This document shows positions 19,060-28,210 of a stretch of DNA of 63,001 bases, in pieces. The stretch's first letter is position 1. Each line of letters starts with the position of its first letter. Location: NCBI RefSeq assembly GCF_000497205.1, contig NZ_AYJW01000014.1, positions 1-63,001 of the forward strand, read 5' to 3'. The translations under genes and the position numbers were made by a program. The notes below the pieces were generated by a model. The model made no database searches and was not told the DNA's origin. It worked only from the letters and a program-made list of their open reading frames with translations. The DNA is from Saccharopolyspora rectivirgula DSM 43747 (lineage in GTDB: Bacteria; Actinomycetota; Actinomycetes; Mycobacteriales; Pseudonocardiaceae).

Positions 19060-19887
19060 TCAGGAGTTCTCGACCGCTCGCTCGATGTGCACCGGCTGGA
19101 CCGGTTTGCCGTCACCCGGCCCCATGACCGGTTCCACGCCGCCTTCGGCGATCTTGTCCAGCACCTGCAGACCCGGTTCGCCGATGGTGCCGAACACGGT
19201 GTACTCCGGCGGGAGGTAGGAGTCGGCGTAGACCATGAAGAACTGGCTGCCGCCGCTGTTGGGCTGGCTGGACTTGGCCATCGCCAGGGTGCCGCGCGGG
19301 TAGACCACCGCGCCGCTCTGCCCGTAGGGCTCCGGGGCGGGAGCCAGGTCGGTCGGCGGTTCGTCCTTGATCGAGTACCCGGGGCCGCCGCTGCCGGATG
19401 CAGTCGGGTCACCGCACTGCAGCACCTGCAGGCCTTCGGTGGTGGTCAACCGGTGGCACTCGGTGTCGTCGAAGAATTCCGATTCCACCAGGTGCTGGAA
19501 GCTCTGCACCGTGCACGGCGCCTGCGCGCGGTCGAGCGTCAGCGGAATGGTCCCCTGGTTGGTCTCCAGCGCCACCTCGACCGTGCCCTGGGCCGGGGTC
19601 GGATCGGGGTCGTCCGGCATGTCGACCTGCTTCGCGGCCTGCTGCTCAGGTGTTTCGGTGTAGCTGCACGGTCCGGGAGTGGTCTTCGGGCCTTGCGCGG
19701 TGGGGGAGGCGTCGGAGTCGTCGCCGCTGCGGGTGAAGAGGAAGATCCCCACCACGAGCGCCACCACCGCCACGATGGTCACGCCAGCGGTGATCGTCCG
19801 GCGGCGTTTCGCCTGCTGTTCCCGCCGCTGCAGCTGGCGTTCGAGCTTCTGCTTGGCCGCTTGGCGGCGCTGCTCGTTGCTGGGCAA
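19060..19887 (-). CDS. Membrane-anchored cyclophilin-type peptidyl-prolyl isomerase
   Basis: A 275-residue protein with a basic, coiled N-terminus (KQKLERQLQRREQQAKRRR), one membrane helix (about 33-54, AGVTIVAVVALVVGIFLF) and an external cyclophilin domain that speeds proline isomerisation of secreted proteins. Cyclophilin motifs include FQHLVESEFFDDTECHRL, LAMAKSSQPNSGGSQFFMV and YTVFGTIGEPGLQVLDKIA. The start is TTG at 19887, after GGGAGGAAG; a much longer upstream frame is an artefact. It is divergent from the glyoxalase-II-like gene. Confidence 0.9.
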   Translation of the reverse strand: MPSNEQRRQAAKQKLERQLQRREQQAKRRRTITAGVTIVAVVALVVGIFLFTRSGDDSDASPTAQGPKTTPGPCSYTETPEQQAAKQVDMPDDPDPTPAQGTVEVALETNQGTIPLTLDRAQAPCTVQSFQHLVESEFFDDTECHRLTTTEGLQVLQCGDPTASGSGGPGYSIKDEPPTDLAPAPEPYGQSGAVVYPRGTLAMAKSSQPNSGGSQFFMVYADSYLPPEYTVFGTIGEPGLQVLDKIAEGGVEPVMGPGDGKPVQPVHIERAVENS

Positions 19888-20109
19888 TCTGCTTCCTCCC
19901 AGTGTCCTGCCGGAATGCCTGGTTGCCGTTGTGGCGGAGTTTATGGGGTGCGGTGGTCGATCAAGCTGAGAGAACCTGAGAAGACACCGGGGAGCGAGCG
20001 TCCCGTTGTGCCGGTGGTGCAGCCGCGGCTCCTCCAGTTGAGCTGGGAGATAATCTAGGGAGGATCGACCCTGCCGGGTCCACTGCTCGTCTACGAAAGG
20101 TCGCACTTC

Positions 20110-20793
20110 GTGCTTGTCCTGGGTTTCCCGGTCGGACCGCTGCAGGCCAACTGCTACGTGCTCGCGCGGGGCGAGGGCGAGCCCTGCGTCGTCATCGATC
20201 CCGGTCAGGACGCGTTCCCCGCGCTCGCCGAACGGCTCCAGCAGCACCGGCTGACGCCGGAAGCGGTGTTGCTCACGCACGGGCACTTCGACCACGTCTT
20301 CTCCGCTGGCCAGGTGTGCCTGGAGCACGGTGTTCCGGCGTGGATCCACCCCGCTGACCGGTTCATGCTGGCCGATCCCGCCGCGGCCCTCGGGCCGATG
20401 GGCCGCCAGCTCTTCGGGGACGGTCTGGCGATCGAGCAGCCGAAGGAGGTTCACGACCTCGCCGACGGCATGGCGCTGGAGCTGGCTGGACTGCAGCTGG
20501 ACGTTTCGCACACCCCGGGGCACACCGCTGGTTCGGTGGTGTTCGCCGCCCGGACCGAGGAGGGCGGGAAGCTGCTGTTCTCGGGTGACACGCTCTTCGC
20601 GGGCGGTATCGGGCGCACCGATCTTCCCGGCGGCGACCACCGGCAGATCCTGCGCTCGCTCAGCAGCAAGATCCTGCCCATGGACGACGACGTCGTGGTG
20701 CTGCCGGGGCACGGGCCCAGCACTTCCATCGGGCGTGAGCGCTCCGGCAATCCGTTCCTGCAGGATCTGCCGGAACCAGACACTACTGCGTGA
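20110..20793 (+). CDS. Metallo-beta-lactamase-fold hydrolase (glyoxalase II-like)
   Basis: A 227-residue zinc hydrolase. The THGHFDH metal motif is at about residues 56-62, with further ligands in [32 protein letters not shown] and the C-terminal LPGHGP. This compact type is common beside hisS in actinobacteria and is often labelled hydroxyacylglutathione hydrolase, but actinomycetes lack glutathione, so the real thioester substrate is unknown. The GTG at 20110 is preceded by GAAAGG. The stop overlaps an in-frame GTG of hisS. Confidence 0.88.
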   Translation: MLVLGFPVGPLQANCYVLARGEGEPCVVIDPGQDAFPALAERLQQHRLTPEAVLLTHGHFDHVFSAGQVCLEHGVPAWIHPADRFMLADPAAALGPMGRQLFGDGLAIEQPKEVHDLADGMALELAGLQLDVSHTPGHTAGSVVFAARTEEGGKLLFSGDTLFAGGIGRTDLPGGDHRQILRSLSSKILPMDDDVVVLPGHGPSTSIGRERSGNPFLQDLPEPDTTA

Positions 20794-20810
20794 GGACTGA
20801 ACCACCGCTT

Positions 20811-22082
20811 ATGAGTAACTTCACCGCCCCGAAAGGCATCCCGGAGTACTTCCCGCCGGAGTCCGCGGAATTCCTCGCGGTGCGCGAGACGTTGGCGGAC
20901 GCGGCGCGGCGAGCCGGGTACGGCTACATCGAGCTGCCGATGTTCGAGGACACCGCGTTGTACGCGCGTGGCGTCGGCGAGTCGACCGATGTCGTCACCA
21001 AGGAGATGTACACCTTCACCGACCGCGGCGGCAGGTCGGTGACGCTGCGCCCGGAGGGGACCGCAGGGGTGATGCGGGCGGTGATCGAGCACGGCCTGGA
21101 CCGCGGTCAACTCCCGGTGAAGCTGCACTACAGCGGCCCCTTCTTCCGCTACGAGCGCCCGCAGGCGGGCCGGTACCGGCAACTGCAGCAGGTCGGGGTG
21201 GAGGCCATCGGGGTCGACGATCCGGCGCTGGACGCGGAGGTCATCGCCATCGCCGACGAGGCTTACCGGCGGCTCGGCCTGACCGGGTACCGGATCGAAC
21301 TGACCTCGTTGGGGGACAGCACGTGCCGCCCGGCGTACCGGGCCAAGCTGCAGGAGTTCTTGCGCAAGCTCCCGCTGGACGAGGAGACCAAGCAGCGGGT
21401 CGAGATCAACCCGCTGCGGGTGCTCGACGACAAGCGCCCGGAAGTGCAGGAGATGCTCGCGGACGCGCCGCTGATGGTGGACCACCTGTCGGCGGAGGCC
21501 AAGGAGCACTACGAGCAGGTCAAGGAGCACCTGGTCGACCTCGGTGTGGAGTTCACCGAGAACCCCCGCTTGGTGCGCGGGCTGGACTACTACACCAAGA
21601 CCACCTTCGAGTTCGTCCACGATGGACTTGGTGCGCAGTCCGGGATCGGCGGTGGTGGCCGGTACGACGGCCTGATGGCCGAACTGGGTGGCCAGGAGTA
21701 CTCCGGTGTGGGGTTCGGCCTCGGGGTGGACCGGACCTTGCTGGCCTGCAAGACGGAGGGCCTGTCGCTCGGGGAACCGGGGCGCTGCGATGTCTACTGC
21801 GTACCGCTCGGCGCGGAGGCCAAGCGCCGGCTGGTTTCGGTGGCGGGCGGGCTCCGGGCCGCTGGGATCCGGGTCGATCTCGCCTACGGCGGCAAGGGGC
21901 TCAAGGGCGCGATGAAGGCCGCGGACCGCTCCGGGGCGAAGTTCGCGCTCGTGCTCGGGGAACGCGACCTCGCCGCTGGCAACGCGCAGTTGAAGGAACT
22001 GGCCAGTGGTGAGCAGCGGGAGGTTCCGCTGGACGACGTGGTGGACAGCGTGCGCGCAGCGGTGGCGGAGCAGCGGTGGTGA
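20811..22082 (+). CDS. hisS: Histidyl-tRNA synthetase
   Basis: A 423-residue class II synthetase charging tRNA-His. Motif 2 is [19 protein letters not shown], the histidine boxes are RGLDYYTKT and [12 protein letters not shown], motif 3 is [11 protein letters not shown], and an anticodon-binding domain forms the last 90 residues. ATG at 20811 gives the normal short N-terminus ([18 protein letters not shown]). An in-frame GTG at 20790 overlaps the upstream stop and would add 7 residues; it cannot be excluded. Confidence 0.96.
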   Translation: MSNFTAPKGIPEYFPPESAEFLAVRETLADAARRAGYGYIELPMFEDTALYARGVGESTDVVTKEMYTFTDRGGRSVTLRPEGTAGVMRAVIEHGLDRGQLPVKLHYSGPFFRYERPQAGRYRQLQQVGVEAIGVDDPALDAEVIAIADEAYRRLGLTGYRIELTSLGDSTCRPAYRAKLQEFLRKLPLDEETKQRVEINPLRVLDDKRPEVQEMLADAPLMVDHLSAEAKEHYEQVKEHLVDLGVEFTENPRLVRGLDYYTKTTFEFVHDGLGAQSGIGGGGRYDGLMAELGGQEYSGVGFGLGVDRTLLACKTEGLSLGEPGRCDVYCVPLGAEAKRRLVSVAGGLRAAGIRVDLAYGGKGLKGAMKAADRSGAKFALVLGERDLAAGNAQLKELASGEQREVPLDDVVDSVRAAVAEQRW

Positions 22083-22717
22083 ACGCGGTGGAACCGGTCG
22101 AGCTCGATCTGCTGGACGCCCGGATCCGCAAGACCAGGGCGCGCAACGTGGTGATCACGGCGGTCGTGCTCGCCTTGGCGGCCGGTGGGGTCGTCGGCCT
22201 GTTCGCCGGTCCGCTCGGGTTCGCGATCACCGCGGTGGTCGTCGCATCCCCCTTGCTGTTGCTGGCCGTTGGGGAGAAGCGCAAGACGACCCGGCTGTCG
22301 GGGACGGAGATCTCGGTGCGCACCCTCGGCAGCAAGCGGGTGGAGCTGAAGGAGGCCACCCAGCTGGACGTCTTCGTGACCGACATGCGCGGTGTGCGGA
22401 CGGTCAACTTGCTGGTCGCGGGCCCGCCCAGCGGCAAGGCCATCGCGGTTGCGCTGGCCATGTACGCCGGGACCGGTGGGCGCGAGCTCGGAGTGCTCGA
22501 GCTGCGCCGGTTGGCGGATGCGTTGGCCAGCACCGGGAGCACTCAAGCGCTGGTGCTCTCGGAGCTGCTGGTGGCCCAGCTCCGCGCTGAGGCGAGGGGG
22601 GACGCCGCGGCCGACCGCCCGCTGCACCAGCTGGCCGCTTCGGCGCCGGAGGGGCGGATGGCGCAGAAGCTCCGCCCGGATGCGGTGGCCAGTTTCGTCG
22701 CTGCGCTCGAGAACTGA
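22079..22717 (+). CDS. Small membrane protein of unknown function
   Basis: A 212-residue protein with two adjacent membrane helices (about residues 22-66), then a soluble region ([26 protein letters not shown]) that resembles a PH-like beta domain, followed by an alanine/leucine-rich helical tail. I do not recognise a named family. It overlaps the hisS stop (GTGA) and so is likely cotranslated with it; GTG at 22076 is an alternative start. Codon use matches its neighbours. Confidence 0.75.
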   Translation: MNAVEPVELDLLDARIRKTRARNVVITAVVLALAAGGVVGLFAGPLGFAITAVVVASPLLLLAVGEKRKTTRLSGTEISVRTLGSKRVELKEATQLDVFVTDMRGVRTVNLLVAGPPSGKAIAVALAMYAGTGGRELGVLELRRLADALASTGSTQALVLSELLVAQLRAEARGDAAADRPLHQLAASAPEGRMAQKLRPDAVASFVAALEN

Positions 22718-22739
22718 TCGCGGGGGCGGTGGCTAAGAT

Positions 22740-24128
22740 TCACTTGGCTATGTGACGCCGCGGACGCATGGTCGCGGTTTCAGCACTCGAGGCGGCGGCT
22801 CGGCTGACCCGTTCAGCGACGGAGTCGCCGCTTTTGCTGTTCTGCGGGGTTTCGCGCGCGCTCTTGGTGCTGCTCGGGCGTTCTCGGACCGCCACGGCTG
22901 CTGCGATCGCGGTGGTGATCGGCACGGCGGCGATGATCCCGATGCTGCCCACCAGGGTCCGCACCAGTTCCTGGGCCACCGCCTGGGTGCTGATGATCTC
23001 CCCGAAGGTGCGGTCGGAGAGGGTGTAGGCCAGCAGCAGCGGGAGGGCGGCTCCGGCGTAGGCGAGCACGAGCGTGTTGACCGAAGAAGCCACGTGGTCC
23101 CGCCCGATCTGCAGCCCCGAGGAGTACAGCTGGCGCCAGCTCAGGTCGGGGTTGGCCTTCCGCAGCTCCCACACCGCGCTGGTCTGGGTGACCGTGACGT
23201 CGTCGAGCACGCCCAGCGCGCCGATCACGATGCCGGCCAGCAGCAGTCCGCGGGCGTCGATCGGGGTGTTGAGCGCCCCGATGAGGTCGGTGGTCTGCTC
23301 GTCGAGCCCGGTCAGCTTGGTGGTGGCCGAGAACGTGCTGCTGAGCAGCCCGATGAGGCCGAGGCTGAGCATGGTGCCGAGCACCGCGGTGGAGGTGCGC
23401 ACCGAGAACCCGTGGGACAGGTAGAGCGTCGCGAACATGGTCGTCCCGGCTCCGGTGATGGCCACCAGCAGCGGGTTTTCGCCGGCCAGGATGGCCGGCA
23501 GGATGAAACCGATCAGCACCACCACGGTGAGGCCCAGGCTGATCAGCGAGAGCAGCCCTTGCCAGCGCCCCAGCAGCAGCACCGCGGCGGCGAAGACCAG
23601 TCCGAGCACCAGCAGCGGAGTGCCGCGCTGGAAATCGACCACCTGGTAGGAGGCGGGGTCTTCGGGGGCGGCGCCGGAATAGCTGAGGACGATCTCGTCT
23701 CCCACGGAGAACTTCGGGGTGGCCGGGTCCGTGGGCAGCACTTGCTGGATGGTGTGCCCGGGGCGGGGCCCGTTCTGCATTCGCAGGGTCAACCGCAGGC
23801 ATTCCCCGGGGCCCTCCGCGCCGCTGGTGCAGGAGGAGGAAGCGGCGGCGATGACTTCCGCGTCCACCGGGTGTTGTCCGAGGCCCAGGTCGGCCCCGCT
23901 GCGCGCGTGGTGACCGAACGGGTACAGCAGGACCATGCCGATGACGGCGGCGAGGGCGAACGGGATCAACGCGATGGCCACGGCTCGCCGCACCGGCGCG
24001 GACGCGGGTTCGGCGGGTCCGTGCCCGTGGCCGTGCCCGTGCCCGTGTCCGACGTGCGCTGGAGCGTTGCGGCGCTTCGTCTGCTTGCCGGGAGCGGGGT
24101 TGCGGGTTGGCCGTTGGCGGTCGGTCAC
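22740..24128 (-). CDS. YibE/F-family membrane protein with His-Gly tract
   Basis: A 462-residue polytopic membrane protein. After a cytoplasmic N-terminus with a (HG)5 tract (about residues 28-37) and one helix (50-70), an external region about 90 residues long is followed by GTPLLVLGLVFAAAVLLLGRWQGLLSL, GAGTTMFATLYLSHGFSVRT, VIGALGVLDDVTVTQTSAVWELR and further helices, the standard YibE/F layout. The role of the family is not established. The histidine tract could bind metal, but that is a guess. GTG start at 24128. It converges on the gene after hisS with 22 bases between stops. Confidence 0.82.
   Translation of the reverse strand: MTDRQRPTRNPAPGKQTKRRNAPAHVGHGHGHGHGHGPAEPASAPVRRAVAIALIPFALAAVIGMVLLYPFGHHARSGADLGLGQHPVDAEVIAAASSSCTSGAEGPGECLRLTLRMQNGPRPGHTIQQVLPTDPATPKFSVGDEIVLSYSGAAPEDPASYQVVDFQRGTPLLVLGLVFAAAVLLLGRWQGLLSLISLGLTVVVLIGFILPAILAGENPLLVAITGAGTTMFATLYLSHGFSVRTSTAVLGTMLSLGLIGLLSSTFSATTKLTGLDEQTTDLIGALNTPIDARGLLLAGIVIGALGVLDDVTVTQTSAVWELRKANPDLSWRQLYSSGLQIGRDHVASSVNTLVLAYAGAALPLLLAYTLSDRTFGEIISTQAVAQELVRTLVGSIGIIAAVPITTAIAAAVAVRERPSSTKSARETPQNSKSGDSVAERVSRAAASSAETATMRPRRHIAK
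24021..24050. repeat. Hexanucleotide tandem repeat encoding the His-Gly tract
   Basis: Five consecutive 6-base units (GTGCCC, GTGGCC, GTGCCC, GTGCCC, GTGTCC) lie inside the YibE/F gene. Because the unit is 6 bases, gain or loss by slippage would change the number of His-Gly pairs without shifting the frame. Confidence 0.6.
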
Positions 24129-24571
24129 CCGTCAATTATCGGCCCGGGTGATCAACTGCTGCGCCTCCCGTGGCCGGTCTCGACGACTGGTCGCCGAGCG
24201 TGCTCGATTCGCTGGTCGGGGACCTGCGGGCGGCAGGGCTGGGGAGCGGATCGCCGGAGTGGTCGGGACCGGGCTGCTGCGGGCCGCTCCAGGAGCCGGG
24301 ATCGCCGGTTGCTGGCAGCGGCCGAATTGAATTCCGTTTTCATTTTTGGTCGGGCGCGGAATGACCGCGGTTTTTCGCGCGAATCCGCTTCGGTTTGCGG
24401 TGCGCGACCAACGGCCTCGTGGGCGGTTGGCCCGTGACCACTAAGTCAAATTTATTAACCGGATATGACGCCAGGGCGAATTCCAGTTCTGGGAGCCAAT
24501 TCTTTTTCGGGCAGGAGGGAGCCGGACCCGAGCCGGGTGCACTCTCCGTGTCCGAAGTCCGCTACCCCAGG
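24129..24571. other. Gene-poor 443-bp stretch with AT-rich part
   Basis: This gap lies upstream of the YibE/F gene and downstream of the XRE gene. The first part (24170-24364, plus strand) is open for 64 codons from a GTG with GC-rich third positions at first, but ends in unrelated AT-rich codons and is unlike any family I know. From about 24325 to 24510 the DNA is clearly AT-richer than its surroundings. No tRNA or clear terminator was found. The promoter of the YibE/F gene must lie here but I cannot place it. Confidence 0.4.
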
Positions 24572-25597
24572 TTATTTCGCGTGCGTCGGGTGGTCTTCCG
24601 GTTCCCAGCGGACGCCGAAGACGCCCAGGCCGAAGTCCAGTGCGACGGCGTGGGCCCGGCCGTAGCGGTCCACCACGAGCGGCTTCGGCGGCTCCACTTC
24701 CCGAGTGGAGGTGTCGCCGACGTAGCTCTCGCAGTGCTTCGGCGGATGCGTCGGGTCGAACTGCACTTCGATGACGTACTGCCGCACCGGGAGCCGGAAC
24801 AACCGGCAGAAGCTGTGCTCCGGTTCGTTGGGGCCCGAGGGCGGATCGGTGATCTCGTACTCCAGCAGGAGCGTCTCACCGCGGGCGAGGGTGCGGTCGA
24901 ACAGCAGCTCGGCCACCACCAGGTCGCGGGCGTGGTCGGTGAGCACCTGGCCGAGCCGGCAGTAGCGGATGGGGCGGATCACCGGCGGCGTCTCGGCGGA
25001 GGAGGCGCCGTCGAACATGATGATCCACCGGTCCACTCCGTTGGCTTCCGCGCGCACCAGCTTGTGCGTGCGGATCTTGCGGAGTTTGCCGTGCTGGTCG
25101 ACGTGCACCACGTCGTGGTGGCTGAGCCGGGTCAGCTTGCTGTCGTGACTGGTGTCGATCTGGGTCAGCAGCTCCGCGGCGGTCTCGTGCTCCGACCACA
25201 GGGCGCTCAGCGGTGGCGCTTCCGCGGCGGCCTGCCGGGTGCGGCCGCGCGGGCGCGGTGGACCGAGCAGCGCGGACAGCGAACCGTCGGGAACCCCGAG
25301 CACCTGTTCCAGTTGCCGCAGGGCCAGCAGCGAGTCGGGCCTTTCCGGGCGGCGCCGACCGGATTGCCAGTAGCTGAGCGCGGTGATGCTGACGGGGGTG
25401 CCGCGCTGCCGTAATCGGTGCTGGATGCGTTCCAGGCTCAACCGGCTCGCTCGGATGGCCGCGCGCAGGGCGGCTTCGAACGGGCCGGTGCGCAGCAACT
25501 CGGCCAATTCCTCGGACAGGGCGTTGGGCTGGTCGTTGTCTTCGGTGACCGTGGTGGGTGGGGTGATCGGGTGAGCTCGGGCTTCAGGGCCGCTCAT
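24572..25597 (-). CDS. XRE-family DNA-binding protein with unknown C-terminal domain
   Basis: A 341-residue regulator. Residues about 35-105 are a helix-turn-helix region (SLERIQHRLRQRGTPVSITALSYWQSGRRRPERPDSL), a form that recurs in actinomycete regulators. The remaining 220 residues are soluble and contain repeated strand-rich segments (RWIIMFDGASS, LLLEYEITDPPSG, RQYVIEVQFDPTHPPKHCESYVG), which may sense a ligand; I do not recognise the domain. ATG follows GAGGAG by 5 bases. The gene is flanked on both sides by AT-richer non-coding DNA, unlike the rest of the window. Confidence 0.75.
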   Translation of the reverse strand: MSGPEARAHPITPPTTVTEDNDQPNALSEELAELLRTGPFEAALRAAIRASRLSLERIQHRLRQRGTPVSITALSYWQSGRRRPERPDSLLALRQLEQVLGVPDGSLSALLGPPRPRGRTRQAAAEAPPLSALWSEHETAAELLTQIDTSHDSKLTRLSHHDVVHVDQHGKLRKIRTHKLVRAEANGVDRWIIMFDGASSAETPPVIRPIRYCRLGQVLTDHARDLVVAELLFDRTLARGETLLLEYEITDPPSGPNEPEHSFCRLFRLPVRQYVIEVQFDPTHPPKHCESYVGDTSTREVEPPKPLVVDRYGRAHAVALDFGLGVFGVRWEPEDHPTHAK

Positions 25598-26092
25598 TGT
25601 TACTCCTCGTGTCCACCGGATCCGGGAAAACTAAGCTATGCAGTGATTCTTTCTGGTGCAACGACCGAGATCGGAAAAGTGTTTTAAGCCATTGCGGTGC
25701 AGTTGATCTGGATTAGAGCATTAATTGCCGCCTCCAAAGGGTCATCGGGCAATGCGCCCCCGTCCGGCTGCGGAGCACGTAAATACTGAGCCGCACTGCT
25801 CGAATTCGGTATCAGCCAAATGGCCGCCAGGCGGTCCTCGGCTGAGCGGCCGGTCGTGGCTTCCCTGCTCGGGTGGGACGCGCGCCCGGCGCTCCCGGTT
25901 CCCGGTTCCGGCGAAAGCGGGGGCGCCGCGCAGCCCAAGCCTGCTCGAGGCGCCTTCGGGCGCGTTGGATAGCCTTGATGGCCTGAGTCCTGGCTTCGGA
26001 GTCAGTCTGCTGTCCTTCCCGGACGCGGCCCCTTGCAGGACGTCGGAGTAAGCCAGCCAGCTTTGTCGCAGAAGAGGAGCTCAGTACCCGTG
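25598..26092. other. Intergenic region before aspS with a possible small ORF
   Basis: This 495-bp gap holds the XRE promoter (minus) and the aspS leader (plus). Between about 25610 and 25830 the DNA is AT-rich. A minus-strand frame at 25684-25938 (84 codons from a TTG) ends PLEAAINALIQINCTAMA with unusual codons (ATA, TTA, CTA); it has no good start or ribosome site. A small hairpin GCGCC-TTCG-GGCGC lies at 25950-25963, about 130 bases before aspS, and TAGCCT at 25969-25974 could be part of an aspS promoter. Confidence 0.35.
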
Positions 26093-27874
26093 ATGCGCAC
26101 GCACGAGGCCGGATCGCTTCGCGCCGGTCATGCCGGGCAGTCCGTCACCCTCGCCGGGTGGGTGGCGCGTCGTCGCGATCACGGCGGAGTGATCTTCATC
26201 GATCTCCGTGATGCCTCCGGGGTCGCCCAGGTGGTGTTCCGCGAGGGCGAGATGGCCGAGCTGGCGCACCGGCTGCGCGCCGAGTTCTGCATCCGGGTCA
26301 CCGGTGAAGTGGTCCGCCGCCCGGAGGGCAACGAGAACCCGGAGATCCCCACCGGCGAGATCGAGGTGACCGCCACTTCCCTGGAGGTGCTCTCGGAGTC
26401 GGCTCCGCTGCCGTTCCCGCTGGACGAGCACCTGGAGGTCGGTGAAGAGGTCCGGTTGAAGTACCGGTACCTGGACCTGCGCCGCCCGGAGCAGGCGCGG
26501 ATCATGCGGATGCGCAGCGAGCTCAACCGGGTGGCCCGGCAAGTGCTGCACGGGCACGACTTCGTCGAGGTCGAGACCCCGACCATGACGAAGTCCACCC
26601 CCGAAGGCGCGCGGGACTTCCTGATCCCGGCCCGCCTGCAGCCGGGCAACTGGTACGCGCTGCCGCAGTCGCCGCAGCTGTTCAAGCAGCTGCTGATGGT
26701 CGGCGGCCTGGAGCGGTACTTCCAGATCGCCCGCTGCTACCGGGACGAGGACTTCCGGGCGGACCGGCAGCCGGAGTTCACCCAGCTGGACCTCGAGATG
26801 AGCTTCGTCGAGCAGGACGACGTCATCTCCTTGACCGAAGAGCTGCTGGCGGCCATCTGGAAGGAGCTCGCCGACCACGAGATCCCCCGGCCGATCCCGC
26901 GGATCAGCTACGCCGACGCGATGGCCCGCTACGGCACCGACAAGCCCGACCTGCGGTTCGGGCTGGAGCTGGTCGAACTGACCGAGTACTTCAAGGACAC
27001 GTCGTTCCGGGTGTTCCGCGCGCCGTACGTCGGTGCCGTGGTGATGCCGGGCGGGGCCAGCCAGTCGCGGCGCCAGCTGGACGCCTGGCAGGAGTGGGCC
27101 AAGCAGCGCGGCGGCAAGGGGCTCGCCTACGTGCTGGTCGGGGAGGACGGCACCCTGTCCGGCCCGGTGGCCAAGAACCTCTCCGAAGCCGAGCGGTCCG
27201 GTCTGGCCAAGGCCGTGGGGGCCAACCCGGGTGACTGCGTGTTCTTCGCGGCGGGCGAGCCGGGGCCGTCCCGGGCGCTGCTCGGCGCCGCCCGGCTGGA
27301 GATCGCCGAGCGCTGCGACCTCATCGACCACGACGCCTGGGCGTTCGTCTGGGTGGTGGACGCGCCCATGTTCGAGCCGACCAGCGAGAGCGAAGAGGTC
27401 TCGGTCGGTTCCGGCAACTGGACGGCGGTGCACCACCCGTTCACCGCTCCCACCCCCGAGTGGATCGAGGACTTCGACAAGAACCCGGGTGAGGCGCTGG
27501 CCGCGGCGTACGACATCGTCTGCAACGGGAATGAGATCGGCGGCGGGTCGATCCGTGTGCACCGGGCTGACGTCCAGCAGCGGGTGTTCAACGTCCTGGG
27601 GATCTCCGACGAGCAGGCCCAGGACAAGTTCGGCTTCCTGCTGGAGGCGTTCAAGTACGGCGCGCCGCCGCACGGTGGCATCGCGTTCGGCTGGGACCGG
27701 ATCTGCATGCTGCTGGCCGGTGCGAACTCCCTGCGGGACGTGATCGCCTTCCCGAAGACCGGTGCTGGTTACGACCCGCTCACCGGTGCTCCCGCGCCGA
27801 TCACCGCCGCTCAGCGCAAGGAAGCTGGAGTGGACGTGAAGCAGCCGGCCGCCAAGCCGGGCGGGAAAGCTTGA
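26093..27874 (+). CDS. aspS: Aspartyl-tRNA synthetase
   Basis: A 593-residue bacterial-type class IIb synthetase. An OB-fold anticodon domain ([19 protein letters not shown]) is followed by motif 1, motif 2 ([27 protein letters not shown]), the bacterial GAD insertion (about 290-420) and motif 3 (GIAFGWDRI). In many actinomycetes this enzyme also charges tRNA-Asn for later amidation; that cannot be told here. The open frame begins at 26033, but the ATG at 26093 (or GTG at 26090) lies after AAGAGGAG and matches the family start. It ends before a strong hairpin. Confidence 0.95.
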   Translation: MRTHEAGSLRAGHAGQSVTLAGWVARRRDHGGVIFIDLRDASGVAQVVFREGEMAELAHRLRAEFCIRVTGEVVRRPEGNENPEIPTGEIEVTATSLEVLSESAPLPFPLDEHLEVGEEVRLKYRYLDLRRPEQARIMRMRSELNRVARQVLHGHDFVEVETPTMTKSTPEGARDFLIPARLQPGNWYALPQSPQLFKQLLMVGGLERYFQIARCYRDEDFRADRQPEFTQLDLEMSFVEQDDVISLTEELLAAIWKELADHEIPRPIPRISYADAMARYGTDKPDLRFGLELVELTEYFKDTSFRVFRAPYVGAVVMPGGASQSRRQLDAWQEWAKQRGGKGLAYVLVGEDGTLSGPVAKNLSEAERSGLAKAVGANPGDCVFFAAGEPGPSRALLGAARLEIAERCDLIDHDAWAFVWVVDAPMFEPTSESEEVSVGSGNWTAVHHPFTAPTPEWIEDFDKNPGEALAAAYDIVCNGNEIGGGSIRVHRADVQQRVFNVLGISDEQAQDKFGFLLEAFKYGAPPHGGIAFGWDRICMLLAGANSLRDVIAFPKTGAGYDPLTGAPAPITAAQRKEAGVDVKQPAAKPGGKA

Positions 27875-28210
27875 CCTGCTGCTCCGCAGCGGTGCGCGGC
27901 GGTGATCGCCCGGAAGCGGGTGCGCCGCGCACCGCTCGTTGAGCCGAACGGGTGGCGGGGAGAACTGCTCGCGGGCCTGCGGCGTTCTCCAGTTGTGCGA
28001 CTGCGGTTGCAGGATTGTCGCCGCGGTGCAACCTGTTCCTCGCCGCGTTCCGTCAAGGTGTAGAAGCTGGCGCGGGACCGGGTAGCCCATGACCGCGGCG
28101 GCAGCCGCGTGCAGAACACGACTGCTGGTCACGGGGTGGCTGCGGTCTGCGCGTTACTTGACCGGTCATGCCCGTTCAGGTTCGGATGCTGGGGGTAGTG
28201 TCAGGAGACG
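27875..28210. other. Intergenic region between aspS and the APH-like gene
   Basis: The 336-bp gap begins with the aspS terminator. The remainder (27937-28210) is moderately GC-rich and holds no open frame with coding character on either strand. The promoter of the following gene must lie here, but no clear -10/-35 pair is visible. Confidence 0.5.
27888..27936 (+). terminator. Terminator hairpin after aspS
   Basis: AGCGGTGCGCGGCG (27888-27901) and CGCCGCGCACCGCT (27923-27936) form a perfect 14-bp stem with a 21-base loop that itself contains CCCG-GAAG-CGGG. It starts 13 bases after the aspS stop. There is no U-tract. Confidence 0.7.

Noticed and set aside
24170-24364. Plus-strand 64-codon frame with GTG start
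   Set aside because: GC-rich third positions at first, but the end is AT-rich and arbitrary, there is no good ribosome site and no recognisable family.
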